Origin: Bolinopsis microptera | Lineage: Eukaryota > Ctenophora > Tentaculata > Lobata > Bolinopsidae | Length of the DNA stretch: 64,000 bases | Assembly: GCF_026151205.1 (NCBI RefSeq) | Contig: NC_087081.1 | Span: 17,275,058-17,339,057, forward strand | Direction of reading: 5' to 3' | Shown here: piece by piece, positions 38,201-53,200 of the stretch | How positions within the stretch are numbered: the first letter of the stretch is position 1 | Layout of the letters: every line of letters begins with the position of its first letter | Position numbers and translations under genes: made by a program | The notes under the pieces: model-generated | Told to the model about the DNA's origin: nothing | Database searches by the model: none | Seen by the model: the letters and a program-made list of their open reading frames with translations, nothing else

Positions 38201-41200
38201 GTGCGTGAGAGTACGTGAGAGTGCGTGATAGTGCGTGAGAGTGCGTGAGATTGCGTGAGAGTGCGTGAGAGTGCGTGACTCCAACAAGAGTCACGTGATC
38301 AACTAGCGCACAACCCATCACATTCTACAAGGAGATTGTATAGAACTCAGTGAACTGCTATCCAATGTAAAATAAAACTTCACTTTGGAAGCGAGGCAAG
38401 ATAAAGCACCACTTTTAATAAACAAGGATGAAAATCAATTTACACTATTAGTATTACTATTACAGGTAACTGTATTACAGGTAAATGGAAAGGTCAGAAA
38501 ACAACAATTTACAAAAAAACCCACAATATAAATTATTTTTCTTATACCATTAATAATTTATCATGTCTACAAACTCGGTTCAAATAATGATTACTGAGCC
38601 AGTAAATAGGTTTTCATTAAAAATAATGAGCCAGTAAGGTTTCACTAAAAATAGTGAGCCAGTAAGTAGGTTTCACTACAAATAATAAGCCAGTTAGTAG
38701 GTTTCACTAAAAATAGTGAGCCAGTAAGTAGGTTTCACTACAAATAGTGAGCCAGTAAGTAGGTTTCACTACAAATAGTGAGCCAGTAAGTAAGTTTCAC
38801 TGTGATTAAGGGGATTATAGGTATTAGGTAGGAAGACTGATCCACTGGGCGAGAAGACTGATCCACTGGGCGAGAAGACTGATCCACTGGGCGAGAAGAC
38901 TGATCCACTGGGAGAGAAAACTGATCCACTGGGCGAGAAGACTGATCCACTGGGCGAGGAGACTGATCCACTGGGCGAGAAGACTGATCCACTGGGCGAG
39001 AAGACTGATCCACTGAGCGAGGAGACTGATCCACTGGGAGAGAAGACTGATCCACTGGGCGAGAAGACTGATCCACTGGGAGAGAAGACTGATCCACTGG
39101 GCGAGGAGACTGATCCACTGGGCGAGAAGACTGATCCACTGGGCGAGGAGACTGATCCACTGAGCGAGAAGACTGATCCACTGGGAGAGGAGACTGATCC
39201 ACTGGGAGAGAAGACTGATCTACTGGGAGAGAAGACTGATCCACTGGGCGAGGAGACTGGTCCACTGGGAGAGAAGACTGATCCACTGGGAGAGAAGACT
39301 GATCCACTGAGCGAGAAGACTGATCCACTGGGCGAGGAGACTGGTCCACTGGGAGAGAAGACTGATCCACTGGGCGAGAAGACTGATCCACTGGGCGAGA
39401 AGACTGATCCACTGGGAGAGAAGACTGATCCACTGGGAGAGAAGACTGATCCACTGGGAGAGAAGACTGATCCACTGGGAGAGAAGACTGATCCACTGAG
39501 CGAGAAGACTGATCCACTGGGAGAGAAGACTGATCCACTGGGAGAGAAGACTGATCCACTGAGCGAGAAGACTGATCCACTGGGAGAGAAGACTGATCCA
39601 CTGGGAGAGAAGACTGTCTCACTAAGTGAGGAGTTGGGGGAGTCCTCTGACAGTGTCATGTCGGATGAAACAGGCGGATAAATGCGGGAGGAACATGTAG
39701 TAATAGTAGGAACAGTGGAACTGGAGAATATGAGGGGTTTGACAAAGAGTAGTGGTTTTACGAACATGGGACTTTCAATGCTGTCTTTACGGGGTGCCTC
39801 CTTCAACATAGTCCTCTGTGTATTAGGAATACTGGGAATACTAGCAATACTGGGAGCTATAAGTAGTAGACTAGGGGGATTGGGAGAAAGTGTTTCCTCG
39901 TGTAACTGCTGATGCTCTATTAACAGTGAGTTTTGGAGTGTTTTGAAGGAACATAGAGAACACCTGTAAGTGATGAGACCGCTGTAAGTAGTACCACTAG
40001 TAGACACTGCTAGACCAGCAGGGTCGTAACCCTGGTAACCCTGGTAACCCTGGTAACCCTGGTAACCCTGGTAACCCAGCCCGTGGAGCTGCTGATGCTC
40101 TTCTAGCTGAGAATTGTGGCGTGTTTTGAAGGAACATAGAGAGCACCTGTAGGTTCTCTGCCCCCCATTATTATGGTTCCGCTGGTGAGAAGCTAAGGTA
40201 GATTTTCTAGCAGTAGAAAAGGAACAATGGGAACACTTGTAGGGTTTCTTTCCAGTATGAACTCGTTGATGAACATTCAAGTTATGTTTACGACCTGTAG
40301 TGTAGGCGCAATCACGGCATTTGTGTGTTACCTTTAGGATGGGAACAGTAGAACTACAGTGTTCATTATTGATGTGACTTAGTGGAGAACCAAGATAATG
40401 TTGCTGAACATGTTCTGTGAAGTTATCCTCGTTAGAAAACATAGTTCGGCATGAAGGGCATACACTACTACTACTACTACATACAAAACCTTCTGATTTA
40501 GCAACAACCCTATCTTCCTTTTTTACTTCCGTTTTTATTATTTCTGGAAATACAATGCCTGGATCCATCATTCAGCTTTCTGGGAAATCTTTGTTTACTA
40601 ATTACTAATTACTAATTATTAAATCGGCTATTAAGAAGTAAATGTTTAATAAGAATATACAATTAAGAATGAATAAGTGTCAAAAAGAGAGCATCACGGC
40701 TCTCGACAGACAAAGTGAAACAAGGCGAATGAATGGAGAAAAACTAACTGAAATAATCGACCTTTCAGCACTCATGAGATCTATGAATGAACATATCCTC
40801 AGCACATATACTGAGAGTAAGAGTGGAGAAAGTAGAAATGTGCTTCCTACAACCAGTAAGGTACCATTAGTTAGTAGTATATATTTGTTGCAGTAGTCAG
40901 GAATACTCAGGATCTAATAAGGGTCTAATAGTAATCACACATAAACACATACGCGGCATTCCTGTAACATCCCTAAACTTGTATCACTATTGTACCAGTA
41001 CTAGTGGAACCCGTGCCAGTATTATACCAGTACAGGAACAACTAAAAGCACTGGATATTACATCTAATATTACAAGCAGGTAATGGTATCTCATTACAGC
41101 TGGTACAAGCAGGTAATGGTATCTCATTACAGCTGGTACAAGCAGATAATGGTATATCATAACAGCTGGTACAAGCAGGTAATTATAGTATATCATTACA

Positions 41201-44200
41201 GCTGGTACAAGCAGGTAATGGTATTTCATTACAGCTGGTACAAGCAGGTAATGGTATATCATTACAGCTGGTACAAGCAGGTAATGGTATATCATTACAG
41301 CTGGTACAAGCAGGTAATGGTATATCATTACAGCTGGTACAAGCAGGTAATGGTATATCATTACAGCTGGTACAAGCAGGTAATGGTATCTCATTACAGC
41401 TGGTACAAGCAGGTAATGGTATCTCATTACAGCTGGTACAAGCAGGTAATGGTATCTCATTACAGCTGGTACAAGCAGGTAATGGTATCTCATTACAGCT
41501 GGTACAAGCAGGTAATGGTATCTCATTACAGCTGGTACAAGCAGGTAATGGTATCTCATTACAGCTGGTACAAGCAGGTAATGGTATCTCATTACAGCTG
41601 GTACAAGCAGGTAATGGTATCTCATTACAGCTGGTACAAGCAGAGCAGGTAATGGTATCTCATTACAGCTGGTACAAGCAGGTAATGGTATCTCATTACA
41701 GCTGGTACAAGCAGGTAATGGTATCTCATTACAGCTGGTACAAGCAGGTAATGGTATCTCATTACAGCTGGTACAAGCAGAGCAGGTAATGGTATCTCAT
41801 TACAGCTGGTACAAGCAGGTAATGGTATCTCATTACAGCTGGTACAAGCAGGTAATGGTATCTCATTACATCTGGTACAAGCAAGTAATGGTATCTCATT
41901 ACAGCTGGTACAAGCAGGTAATGGAATCTCATTACAGCTGGTACAAGCAGGTAATGGTATCTCATTACAGCTGGTACAAGCAGGTAATGGTATATCATTA
42001 CAGCTGTTACAAGCAGGTAATAGTATCTCATTACAGCTGGTACAAGCAGGTAATGGTATATCATTACAGCTGTTACAAGCAGGTAATGGTATCTCATTAC
42101 AGCTGGTACAAGCAGGTAATGGTATATCATTACAGCTGTTACAAGCAGGTAATGGTATCTCATTACAGCTGGTACCTGCAGGTAATGGTATATCATTACA
42201 GCTGGTACAAGCAGGTAATGGTATCCATTACAGCTGGTACAAGCAGGTAATGGTATCTCATTACATCTGGTACAAGCAAGTAATGGTATCTCATTACAGC
42301 TGGTACAAGCAGGTAATGGTATCTCATTACAGCTGGTACAAGCAGGTAATGGTATCTCATTACATCTGGTACAAGCAAGTAATGGTATCTCATTACAGCT
42401 GGTACAAGCAGAGCAGGTAATGGTATATTATTACAGCTGGTACAAGCAGGTAATGGTATCTCATTAATACAGCTGGTACAAGCAGGTAATGGTATCTCAT
42501 TACAGCTGGTACAAGCAGGGAATGGCATCTCATTGATACAGCTGGTACAAGCAGGTAATGGTATCTCATTACAGCTGGTACAAGCAGGTAATGGTATCTC
42601 ATTACAACTGGTACAAGCAGGTGATGGTATATCATTACAGCTGGTACAAGCAGGTAATGGTATCTCATTACAACTGGTACAAGCAGGTAATGGTATCTCA
42701 TAACATCTGGTACAGTGGTACAAGCAGGTAATGGTATCTCATCACAGCTGGTACAGCTGGTACAAGCAGGTAATGGTATATCATAACAGCTGGTACAAAC
42801 AGGTAACGGTATCATGCGTAATGTGTATATTATACATAAGATGGTAACACTATTACTCTGTTTCCTGTCCACTACTGCAAACAATTAATTGTAACGCTGC
42901 TGTTCTCTGTTCCACACTTCATTTTTTAGCTTTGTGTTCAAAGTTAACATTGTGATAACGTTTCTGAAGTGCCTACTTCTGTGCCACCCTGTACTTAAAA
43001 TATAATTTTTAGTAGGGTCATATTAGTAGACCCCCCCCCCGTATTATTAGCTTCTTTACTGCTGACACCTTCCCTCTTACAGGGATTGTTTGTTTTGCTG
43101 ATTTTTTCCATTTCTTGTGGTCTGAATGTTATAGTATTGTACTATCTTTATACTTTTATAGTACACTGATTGGCACAAGTTCATTAAGTATCGTTATATA
43201 AACAACACACAGTCAGTGACTGTTTTAGTGGTCACCACTTAACAAGTCACCAATTAAACACACCTAATTAACATTGCGTGTTAAAAGAATACACTACTAT
43301 ACCAATTAAACACACCTAATTAACATTGCGTGTTAAAAGAATACACTACTATACCAATTAAACACACCTAATTAACATTGCGTGTTAAAAGAATACACTA
43401 CTATACCAATTAAACACACCTAATTAACATTGCGTGTTAAAAGAATACACTACTATACCAATTAAACACACCTAATTAACATTGCGTGTTAAAAGAATAC
43501 ACTACTATACCAATTAAACACACCTAATTAACATTGCGTGTTAAAAGAATACACTACTATACCAATTAAACACACCTAATTAACATTGCGTGTTAAAAGA
43601 ATACACTACTATACCAATTAAACACACCTAATTAACATTGCGTGTTAAAAGAATACACTACTATACCAATTAAACACACCTAATTAACATTGCGTGTTAA
43701 AAGAATACACTACTATACCAATTAAACACACCTAATTAACATTGCGTGTTAAAAGAATACACTACTATACCAATTAAACACACCTAATTAACATTGCGTG
43801 TTAAAAGAATACACTACTATACCAATTAAACACACCTAATTAACATTGCGTGTTAAAAGAATACACTACTATACCAATTAAACACACCTAATTAACATTG
43901 CGTGTTAAAAGAATACACTACTATACCAATTAAACACACCTAATTAACATTGCGTGTTAAAAGAATACACTACTATACCAATTAAACACACCTAATTAAC
44001 ATTGCGTGTTAAAAGAATACACTACTATACCAATTAAACACACCTAATTAACATTGCGTGTTAAAAGAATACACTACTATACCAATTAAACACACCTAAT
44101 TAACATTGCGTGTTAAAAGAATACACTACTATACCAATTAAACACACCTAATTAACATTGCGTGTTAAAAGAATACACTACTATACCAATTAAACACACC

Positions 44201-47200
44201 TAATTAACATTGCGTGTTAAAAGAATACACTACTATACCAATTAAACACACCTAATTAACATTGCGTGTTAAAAGAATACACTACTATACCAATTAAACA
44301 CACCTAATTAACATTGCATGTTAAAAGAATACACTACTATACCAATTAAACACACCTAATTAACATTGCGTGTTAAAAGAATACACTACTATACCAATTA
44401 AACACACCTAATTAACATTGCGTGTTAAAAGAATACACTACTATACCAAGTTATCTCTACTTTTTATTAACATATAATAATTAGTTTCTGTAATATGTCA
44501 ATTTCAATAATCTTATAAAATATAAGCATCACTTTGGACAGTTTTTGTCAATTTTTGTCAATTTTCCTTAGTTTCATTTTTTTAATTTGCCCTAGGTATG
44601 TACTGAGTATGTACTAGGTATGTACTATGTACATAAAATTACCTAGTACATACATACAAATAAAGTTTGAATCCGTCAATTGAACTAGTTTTAATGTTAA
44701 ATCACAGAGATCATTACTTTGAAGAGTAATTATAATAATAATAATTTGGTCGACCGCAGTCGGGGAGCCGATTTCCCTGTCTAATTGCATTTCGGCCACG
44801 GTCCTTTCGGTACAGATTTCCCTGCAGTATAGTCGGGACGCAACCCCAGGCGTATACACTCGTGTTATATTCGCAGCTCTAATGAAAGCCACTACCATTT
44901 ACACCATGGTTTGGTGAGTGACGGCTGCCCTTCAGTTTTTGAGATTTTAGCCCAACTGGGATTCGAACTCGCAACCTCCAGGCCAGTAGACAGGCGGATT
45001 AACCGACTGAGCCACTGAGCCACTTGAGCCACTGAGCCACTGAGAGTAATTATAATTTTTATACAACAGGAAAGAGAGTGCCCTTATCTCGTTACTCGCC
45101 TCTCTTTGGTGCCATCAGGAGCTTGCTTGTCCAGTGCTTTAGTAGATACCAGATGATAAACAAGGCTAGCTATACTCAAGTTCCCTTCAACTAGCGGGGT
45201 AACAGACAGGGATATTATAACCTCCTCCTCAGGACCTAGTACCAACCGAGCTAGCTCAGACGTTTCAACCTGAGGGACAAAGACCTTCAGTTTATTAAAT
45301 ATTGCACACTTCTTGTTTATCAGGTAATTTATTTGACATGATATCTAAAACTACAGTACGTGTACCTCACAGACCACACTACAGTACGTGTACCTCACAG
45401 ACCCCACTACAGTACGTGTACCTCACAGACCACACTACAGTACGTGTACCTCACAGACCACACTACAGTACGTGTACCTCACAGACCCCACTACAGTACG
45501 TGAACCTCACAGACCACACTACAGTACGTGTACCTCACAGACCACACTACAGTACGTGTACCTCACAGACCACACTACAGTACGTGAACCTCACAGACCA
45601 CACTACAGTACGTGTACCTCACAGACCACACTACAGTACGTGTACCTCACAGACCACACTACAGTACGTGGACCTCACAGACCACACTACAGTACGTGTA
45701 CCTCACAGACCACACTACAGTACGTGTACCTCACAGACCACACTACAGTACGTGTACCTCACAGACCACACTACAGTGCGTGTACCTCACAGACCACACT
45801 ACAGTACGTGTACCTCACAGACCACACTACAGTACGTGTACCTCACAGACCACACTACAGTACGTGTACCTCACAGACCACACTACAGTACGTGTACCTC
45901 ACAGACCACACTACAGTACGTGTACCTCACAGACCACACTACAGTACGTGTACCTCACAGACCCCACTACAGTACGTGCACCTCACAGACCACACTACAG
46001 TACGTGTACCTCACAGACCACACTACAGTACGTGTACCTCACAGACCACACTACAGTACGTGTACCTCACAGACCACACTACAGTACGTGTACCTCACAG
46101 ACCACACTACAGTACGTGTACCTCACAGACCACACTACAGTACGTGTACCTCACAGACCACACTACAGTACGTGTACCTCACAGACCACACTACAGTACG
46201 TGCACCTCACAGACCACACTACAGTACGTGTACCTCACAGACCACACTACAGTACGTGTACCTCACAGACCACACTACAGTAAGTGTACCTCACAGACCA
46301 CACTACAGTACGTGCACCTCACAGACCAGGGGTGTAGGAATGATTTTCTTCATGGGGGGGGGGGCCAAATTCAAAATATTTTTTGGCGCTTCGCGCCACA
46401 CCCTAAATTTTTTGGCCCTTCGCGCCAAATCCTGAATTTCGAGGGTAAGGGCAAAAGAAAATTGCAGCATGTGCGGTATCGCGATTTTTCACGTTTGCCG
46501 CGACAAATCGCGATTTTTCAGATTCTGGCCTCACGACAAATCGCGATTTTTTTCAGTTCTCCGCTTCAAATTGCGCATTTTCCTTTAAATCTACGGACCA
46601 AATTCTCGTTTTCTATAATTAGTATATGAAACCAATCAGTATCGCATCCACAACCTTCCGAATGTAGGCACGGACTTCAAAAAACCGAAAACAGAAAAAT
46701 ATATTTTCGGCTCAGAATGATCAAGGTAGCATGAAACATGAACTAAAGTAATTTCCAGAAAAACTTTGAAAAATTTTGACTTAGAAAATTGTCGGTCCGA
46801 GTCATTCTCGATACGTACCTCTGAAAGCAGAGCTCCCGCTTCCGAGCTCGTATTGCGAAGGGGAGGCCTGCCTTCCGAGATCGCATTACAAAGGCCAAAG
46901 GGGAACCCTCGAGTCCAAAATCATATATCGAACTTCGAAAACAGAAAAATATATTTTCGGCTCAGAATGATCAAGGTAGCATGAAACATGAACTAAAGTA
47001 ATTTCCAGAAAAACTTTGAAAAATTTTGACTTAGAAAATTGTCGGTCCGAGTCATTCTCGATACGTACCTCTGAAAGCAGAGCACCCGCTTCCGAGCTCG
47101 TATTGCGAAGGGGAGGCCTGCCTTCCGAGATCGCATTACAAAGGCCAAAGGGGAACCCTCGAGTCCAAAATCATATATCGAACTTCGAAAACAGAAAAAT

Positions 47201-50200
47201 ATATTTTCGGCTCAGAATGATCAAGGTAGCATGAAACATGAACTAAAGTAATTTCCAGAAAAACTTTGAAAAATTTTGACTTAGAAAATTGTCGGTCCGA
47301 GTCATTCTCGATACGTACCTCTGAAAGCAGAGCACCCGCTTCCGAGCTCGTATTGCGAAGGGGAGGCCTGCCTTCCGAGATCGCATTACAAAGGCCAAAG
47401 GGGAACCCTCGAGTCCAAAATCATATATCGAACTTCGAAAACCGAAAAAAATATTTTTGGCTCATAATGATCAGGGTAGCATGAAACATGAACAAAAGTA
47501 GTTTCCAGAAAAACTTTGAAAAATTTTGACTTAGAAAATTTTCGGTCCGAGTCATTCTCGATACGTACCTCTGAAAGCAGAGCTCCCGCTTCCAAGCTCG
47601 TATTGCGAAGGGGAGGCCTGCCTTCCGAGATCGCATCAGAAAGGGGAACCCTCGAGTCCAAAATCATACATCGAACTTCGAAAACCAAACAAAATATTTT
47701 TGGCTCATAATGATCAGGGTAGCATGAAACATGAACAAAAGTAGTTTCAGAAAAACTTTGAAAATTTTTGACTAAATAAATTTTCGGGGAAAAAATTTTT
47801 TTTCCCAAAAATTTTTAGAAACCTAAATTAAAAAGTTGGCCCTTTTTGGCCCCTTGCCCAGATTTCATGGGGGGGCGATGGCCCCCCTGCCCCCCCGCTT
47901 CCTACACCCCTGTCACAGACCACACTACAGTACGTGTACCTCACAGACCACACTACAGTACGTGCAACTCACAGACCACACTACAGTACGTGCACCTCAC
48001 AGACCACACTACAGTACGTGCACCTCACAGACCCCACTACAGTACGTGTACCTCACAGACCACACTACAGTACGTGTACCTCACAGACCACACTACAGTA
48101 CGTGCACCTCACAGACCACACTACAGTACGTGCACCTCACAGACCACACTACAGTACGTGCACCTCACAGACCACACTACAGTACGTGTACCTCACAGAC
48201 CACACTACAGTACGTGTACCTCACAGACCACACTACAGTACGTGTACCTCACAGACCACACTACAGTACGTGTACCTCACAGACCACACTACAGTACGTG
48301 CACCTCACAGACCACACTACAGTACGTGCACCTCACAGACCACACTACAGTACGTGCACCTCACAGACCCCACTACAGTACGTGTACCTCACAGACCACA
48401 CTACAGTACGTGTACCTCACAGACCACACTACAGTACGTGTACCTCACAGACCACACTACAGTACGTGCACCTCACAGACCACACTACAGTACGTGCACC
48501 TCACAGACCACACTACAGTACGTGTACCTCACAGACCACACTACAGTACGTGTACCTCACAGACCACACTACAGTACGTGTACCTCACAGACCACACTAC
48601 AGTACGTGTACCTCACAGACCACACTACAGTACGTGTACCTCACAGACCACACTACAGTACGTGTACCTCACAGACCACACTACAGTACGTGCACCTCAC
48701 AGACCCCACTACAGTACGTGTACCTCACAGACCCCACTACAGTACGTGTACCTCACAGACCACACTACAGTACGTGCACCTCACAGACCACACTACAGTA
48801 CGTGCACCTCACAGACCACACTACAGTACGTGTACCTCACAGACCACACTACAGTACGTGTACCTCACAGACCACACTACAGTACGTGTACCTCACAGAC
48901 CACACTACAGTACGTGCACCTCACAGACCACACTACAGTACGTGCACCTCACAGACCACACTACAGTACGTGTACCTCACAGACCACACTACAGTACGTG
49001 TACCTCACAGACCACACTACAGTACGTGTACCTCACAGACCACACTACAGTACGTGTACCTCACAGACCACACTACAGTACGTGTACCTCACAGACCACA
49101 CTACAGTACGTGTACCTCACAGACCACACTACAGTACGTGCACCTCACAGACCACACTACAGTACGTGTACCTCACAGACCACACTACAGTACGTGTACC
49201 TCACAGACCACACTACAGTAAGTGTACCTCACAGACCACACTACAGTACGTGCACCTCACAGACCAGGGGTGTAGGAATGATTTTCTTCATGGGGGGGCC
49301 AAATTCAAAATATTTTTTGGCGCTTCGCGCCACACCCTAAATTTTTTGGCCCTTCGCGCCAAATCCTGAATTTCGAGGGTAAGGGCAAAAGAAAATTGCA
49401 GCATGTGCGGTATCGCGATTTTTCACGTTTGCCGCGACAAATCGCGATTTTTCAGATTCTGGCCTCACGACAAATCGCGATTTTTTTCAGTTCTCCGCTT
49501 CAAATTGCGCATTTTCCTTTAAATCTACGGACCAAATTCTCGTTTTCTATAATTAGTATATGAAACCAATCAGTATCGCATCCACAACCTTCCGAATGTA
49601 GGCACGGACTTCAAAAAACCGAAAACAGAAAAATATATTTTCGGCTCAGAATGATCAAGGTAGCATGAAACATGAACTAAAGTAATTTCCAGAAAAACTT
49701 TGAAAAATTTTGACTTAGAAAATTGTCGGTCCGAGTCATTCTCGATACGTACCTCTGAAAGCAGAGCTCCCGCTTCCGAGCTCGTATTGCGAAGGGGAGG
49801 CCTGCCTTCCGAGATCGCATTACAAAGGCCAAAGGGGAACCCTCGAGTCCAAAATCATATATCGAACTTCGAAAACAGAAAAATATATTTTCGGCTCAGA
49901 ATGATCAAGGTAGCATGAAACATGAACTAAAGTAATTTCCAGAAAAACTTTGAAAAATTTTGACTTAGAAAATTGTCGGTCCGAGTCATTCTCGATACGT
50001 ACCTCTGAAAGCAGAGCACCCGCTTCCGAGCTCGTATTGCGAAGGGGAGGCCTGCCTTCCGAGATCGCATTACAAAGGCCAAAGGGGAACCCTCGAGTCC
50101 AAAATCATATATCGAACTTCGAAAACCGAAAAAAATATTTTTGGCTCATAATGATCAGGGTAGCATGAAACATGAACAAAAGTAGTTTCCAGAAAAACTT

Positions 50201-53200
50201 TGAAAAATTTTGACTTAGAAAATTTTCGGTCCGAGTCATTCTCGATACGTACCTCTGAAAGCAGAGCTCCCGCTTCCAAGCTCGTATTGCGAAGGGGAGG
50301 CCTGCCTTCCGAGATCGCATCAGAAAGGGGAACCCTCGAGTCCAAAATCATACATCGAACTTCGAAAACCAAACAAAATATTTTTGGCTCATAATGATCA
50401 GGGTAGCATGAAACATGAACAAAAGTAGTTTCAGAAAAACTTTGAAAATTTTTGACTAAATAAATTTTCGGGGAAAAAATTTTTTTTCCCAAAAATTTTT
50501 AGAAACCTAAATTAAAAAGTTGGCCCTTTTTGGCCCCTTGCCCAGATTTCATGGGGGGGCGATGGCCCCCCTGCCCCCCCGCTTCCTACACCCCTGTCAC
50601 AGACCACACTACAGTACGTGTACCTCACAGACCACACTACAGTACGTGCAACTCACAGACCACACTACAGTACGTGCACCTCACAGACCACACTACAGTA
50701 CGTGCACCTCACAGACCCCACTACAGTACGTGTACCTCACAGACCACACTACAGTACGTGTACCTCACAGACCACACTACAGTACGTGCACCTCACAGAC
50801 CACACTACAGTACGTGCACCTCACAGACCACACTACAGTACGTGCACCTCACAGACCACACTACAGTACGTGTACCTCACAGACCACACTACAGTACGTG
50901 TACCTCACAGACCACACTACAGTACGTGTACCTCACAGACCACACTACAGTACGTGTACCTCACAGACCACACTACAGTACGTGCACCTCACAGACCACA
51001 CTACAGTACGTGCACCTCACAGACCACACTACAGTACGTGCACCTCACAGACCCACTACAGTACGTGTACCTCACAGACCACACTACAGTACGTGTACCT
51101 CACAGACCACACTACAGTACGTGTACCTCACAGACCACACTACAGTACGTGCACCTCACAGACCACACTACAGTACGTGCACCTCACAGACCACACTACA
51201 GTACGTGTACCTCACAGACCACACTACAGTACGTGTACCTCACAGACCACACTACAGTACGTGTACCTCACAGACCACACTACAGTACGTGTACCTCACA
51301 GACCACACTACAGTACGTGTACCTCACAGACCACACTACAGTACGTGTACCTCACAGACCACACTACAGTACGTGTACCTCACAGACCACACTACAGTAC
51401 GTGCACCTCACAGACCCCACTACAGTACGTGTACCTCACAGACCCCACTACAGTACGTGTACCTCACAGACCACACTACAGTACGTGCACCTCACAGACC
51501 ACACTACAGTACGTGCACCTCACAGACCACACTACAGTACGTGTACCTCACAGACCACACTACAGTACGTGTACCTCACAGACCACACTACAGTACGTGT
51601 ACCTCACAGACCACACTACAGTACGTGCACCTCACAGACCACACTACAGTACGTGCACCTCACAGACCACACTACAGTACGTGTACCTCACAGACCACAC
51701 TACAGTACGTGTACCTCACAGACCACACTACAGTACGTGTACCTCACAGACCACACTACAGTACGTGTACCTCACAGACCAAATAGTTACATTATCTTTA
51801 TGATCAGGAAATAGTACAGATTAGCATGATTAATAAATTGAATTAGATCAATAAATTTAATTAGTAATACTCTTCTAATAGTATACTCTTCTAGCAGTAT
51901 ACTCTTCTAGTAGTATACTCTTCTAATAGTATACTCTTCTTGTAGTATACTCTTCTAATAGTATACTCTTCAAGTAGTATACTCTTCTAATAGTATACTC
52001 TTCTAATAGTATACTCTTCTAATAGTATACTCTTCTAGTAGTATACTCTTCTAATAGTATACTCTTCTAATAGTATACTCTTCTTGTAGTATACTCTTCT
52101 AATAGTATACTCTTCTTGTAGTATACTCTTCTAATAGTATACTCTTCTTGTAGTATACTCTTCTAATAGTATACTCTTCTAATAGTATACTCTTCTAATA
52201 GTATACTCTTCTAATAGTATACTCTTCTAATAGTATACTCTTCTAGTAGTATACTCTTCTAATAGTATACTCTTCTAATAGTATACTCTTCTAATAGTAT
52301 ACTCTTCTAATAGTATACTCTTCTAATAGTATACTCTTCTAGTAGTATACTCTTCTAATAGTATACTCTTCTAATAGTATACTCTTCTTGTAGTATACTC
52401 TTCTAATAGTATACTCTTCTTGTAGTATACTCTTCTAATAGTATACTCTTCTAATAGTATACTCTTCTAATAGTATACTCTTCTAATAGTATACTCTTCT
52501 AATAGTATACTTTTCTAATAGTATACTCTTCTAATAGTATACTCTTCTAATAGTATACTCTTCTAATAGTATACTCTTCTAATAGTATACTCTTCTAATA
52601 GTATACTCTTCTAGTAGTATACTCTTCTAATAGTATACTCTTCTAATAGTATACTCTTCTAGTAGTATACTCTTCTAATAGTATACTCTTCTAATAGTAT
52701 ACTCTTCTAGTAGTATACTCTTCTAATAGTATACTCTTCTAATAGTATACTCTTCTAGTAGTATACTCTTCTAATAGTATACTCTTCTAATAGTATACTC
52801 TTCTTGTAGTATACTCTTCTAATAGTATACTCTTCTAGTAGTATACTCTTCTAATAGTATACTCTTCTAGTAGTATACTCTTCTAATAGTATACTCTTCT
52901 AATAGTATACTCTTCTAGTAGTATACTCTTCTAATAGTATACTCTTCTAATAGTATACTCTTCTAATAGTATACTCTTCTAATAGTATACTCTTCTAATA
53001 GTATACTCTTCTAATAGTATACTCTTCTAATAGTATACTCTTCTAATAGTATACTCTTCTAATAGTATACTCTTCTAATAGTATACTCTTCTAATAGTAT
53101 ACTCTTCTAATAGTATACTCTTCTAATAGTATACTCTTCTAATAGTATACTCTTCTAATAGTATACTCTTCTAATAGTATACTCTTCTAATAGTATACTC

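Noticed and set aside
43225-44450. CRISPR array
   Set aside because: Regular 52-bp units without unique spacers, in a eukaryotic intron. It is a plain minisatellite, as are the other regular arrays.
44614-44898. A 94-codon minus-strand ORF
   Set aside because: It lies mainly inside the SINE body and its flank.
44920-45040. A functional tRNA gene
   Set aside because: Box A and B are present, but the molecule has no closing acceptor stem, continues into a ~200-bp body with a tail, and has a target duplication: a SINE.
46766-50492. Recurring 64-140-codon ORFs (MKNFDLENCRSES...)
   Set aside because: They recur with the 250-bp internal unit of a non-autonomous hAT element and have no domain or transposase similarity.
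45345-51780. 28-bp array as another splice-site-seeded repeat (TGTGAG/GTACAC on the minus strand)
   Set aside because: The unit looks like a donor, but I found no TRAPPC8-like open exon beside it at 51.78 kb; the frame needed to join the next exon is closed by a stop.
45302-51814. Many 200-500-codon ORFs of the PHRPHYSTCTSQT type
   Set aside because: A 28-bp unit cycles through the three frames without stops. No exon signals, and a hAT insertion interrupts it.
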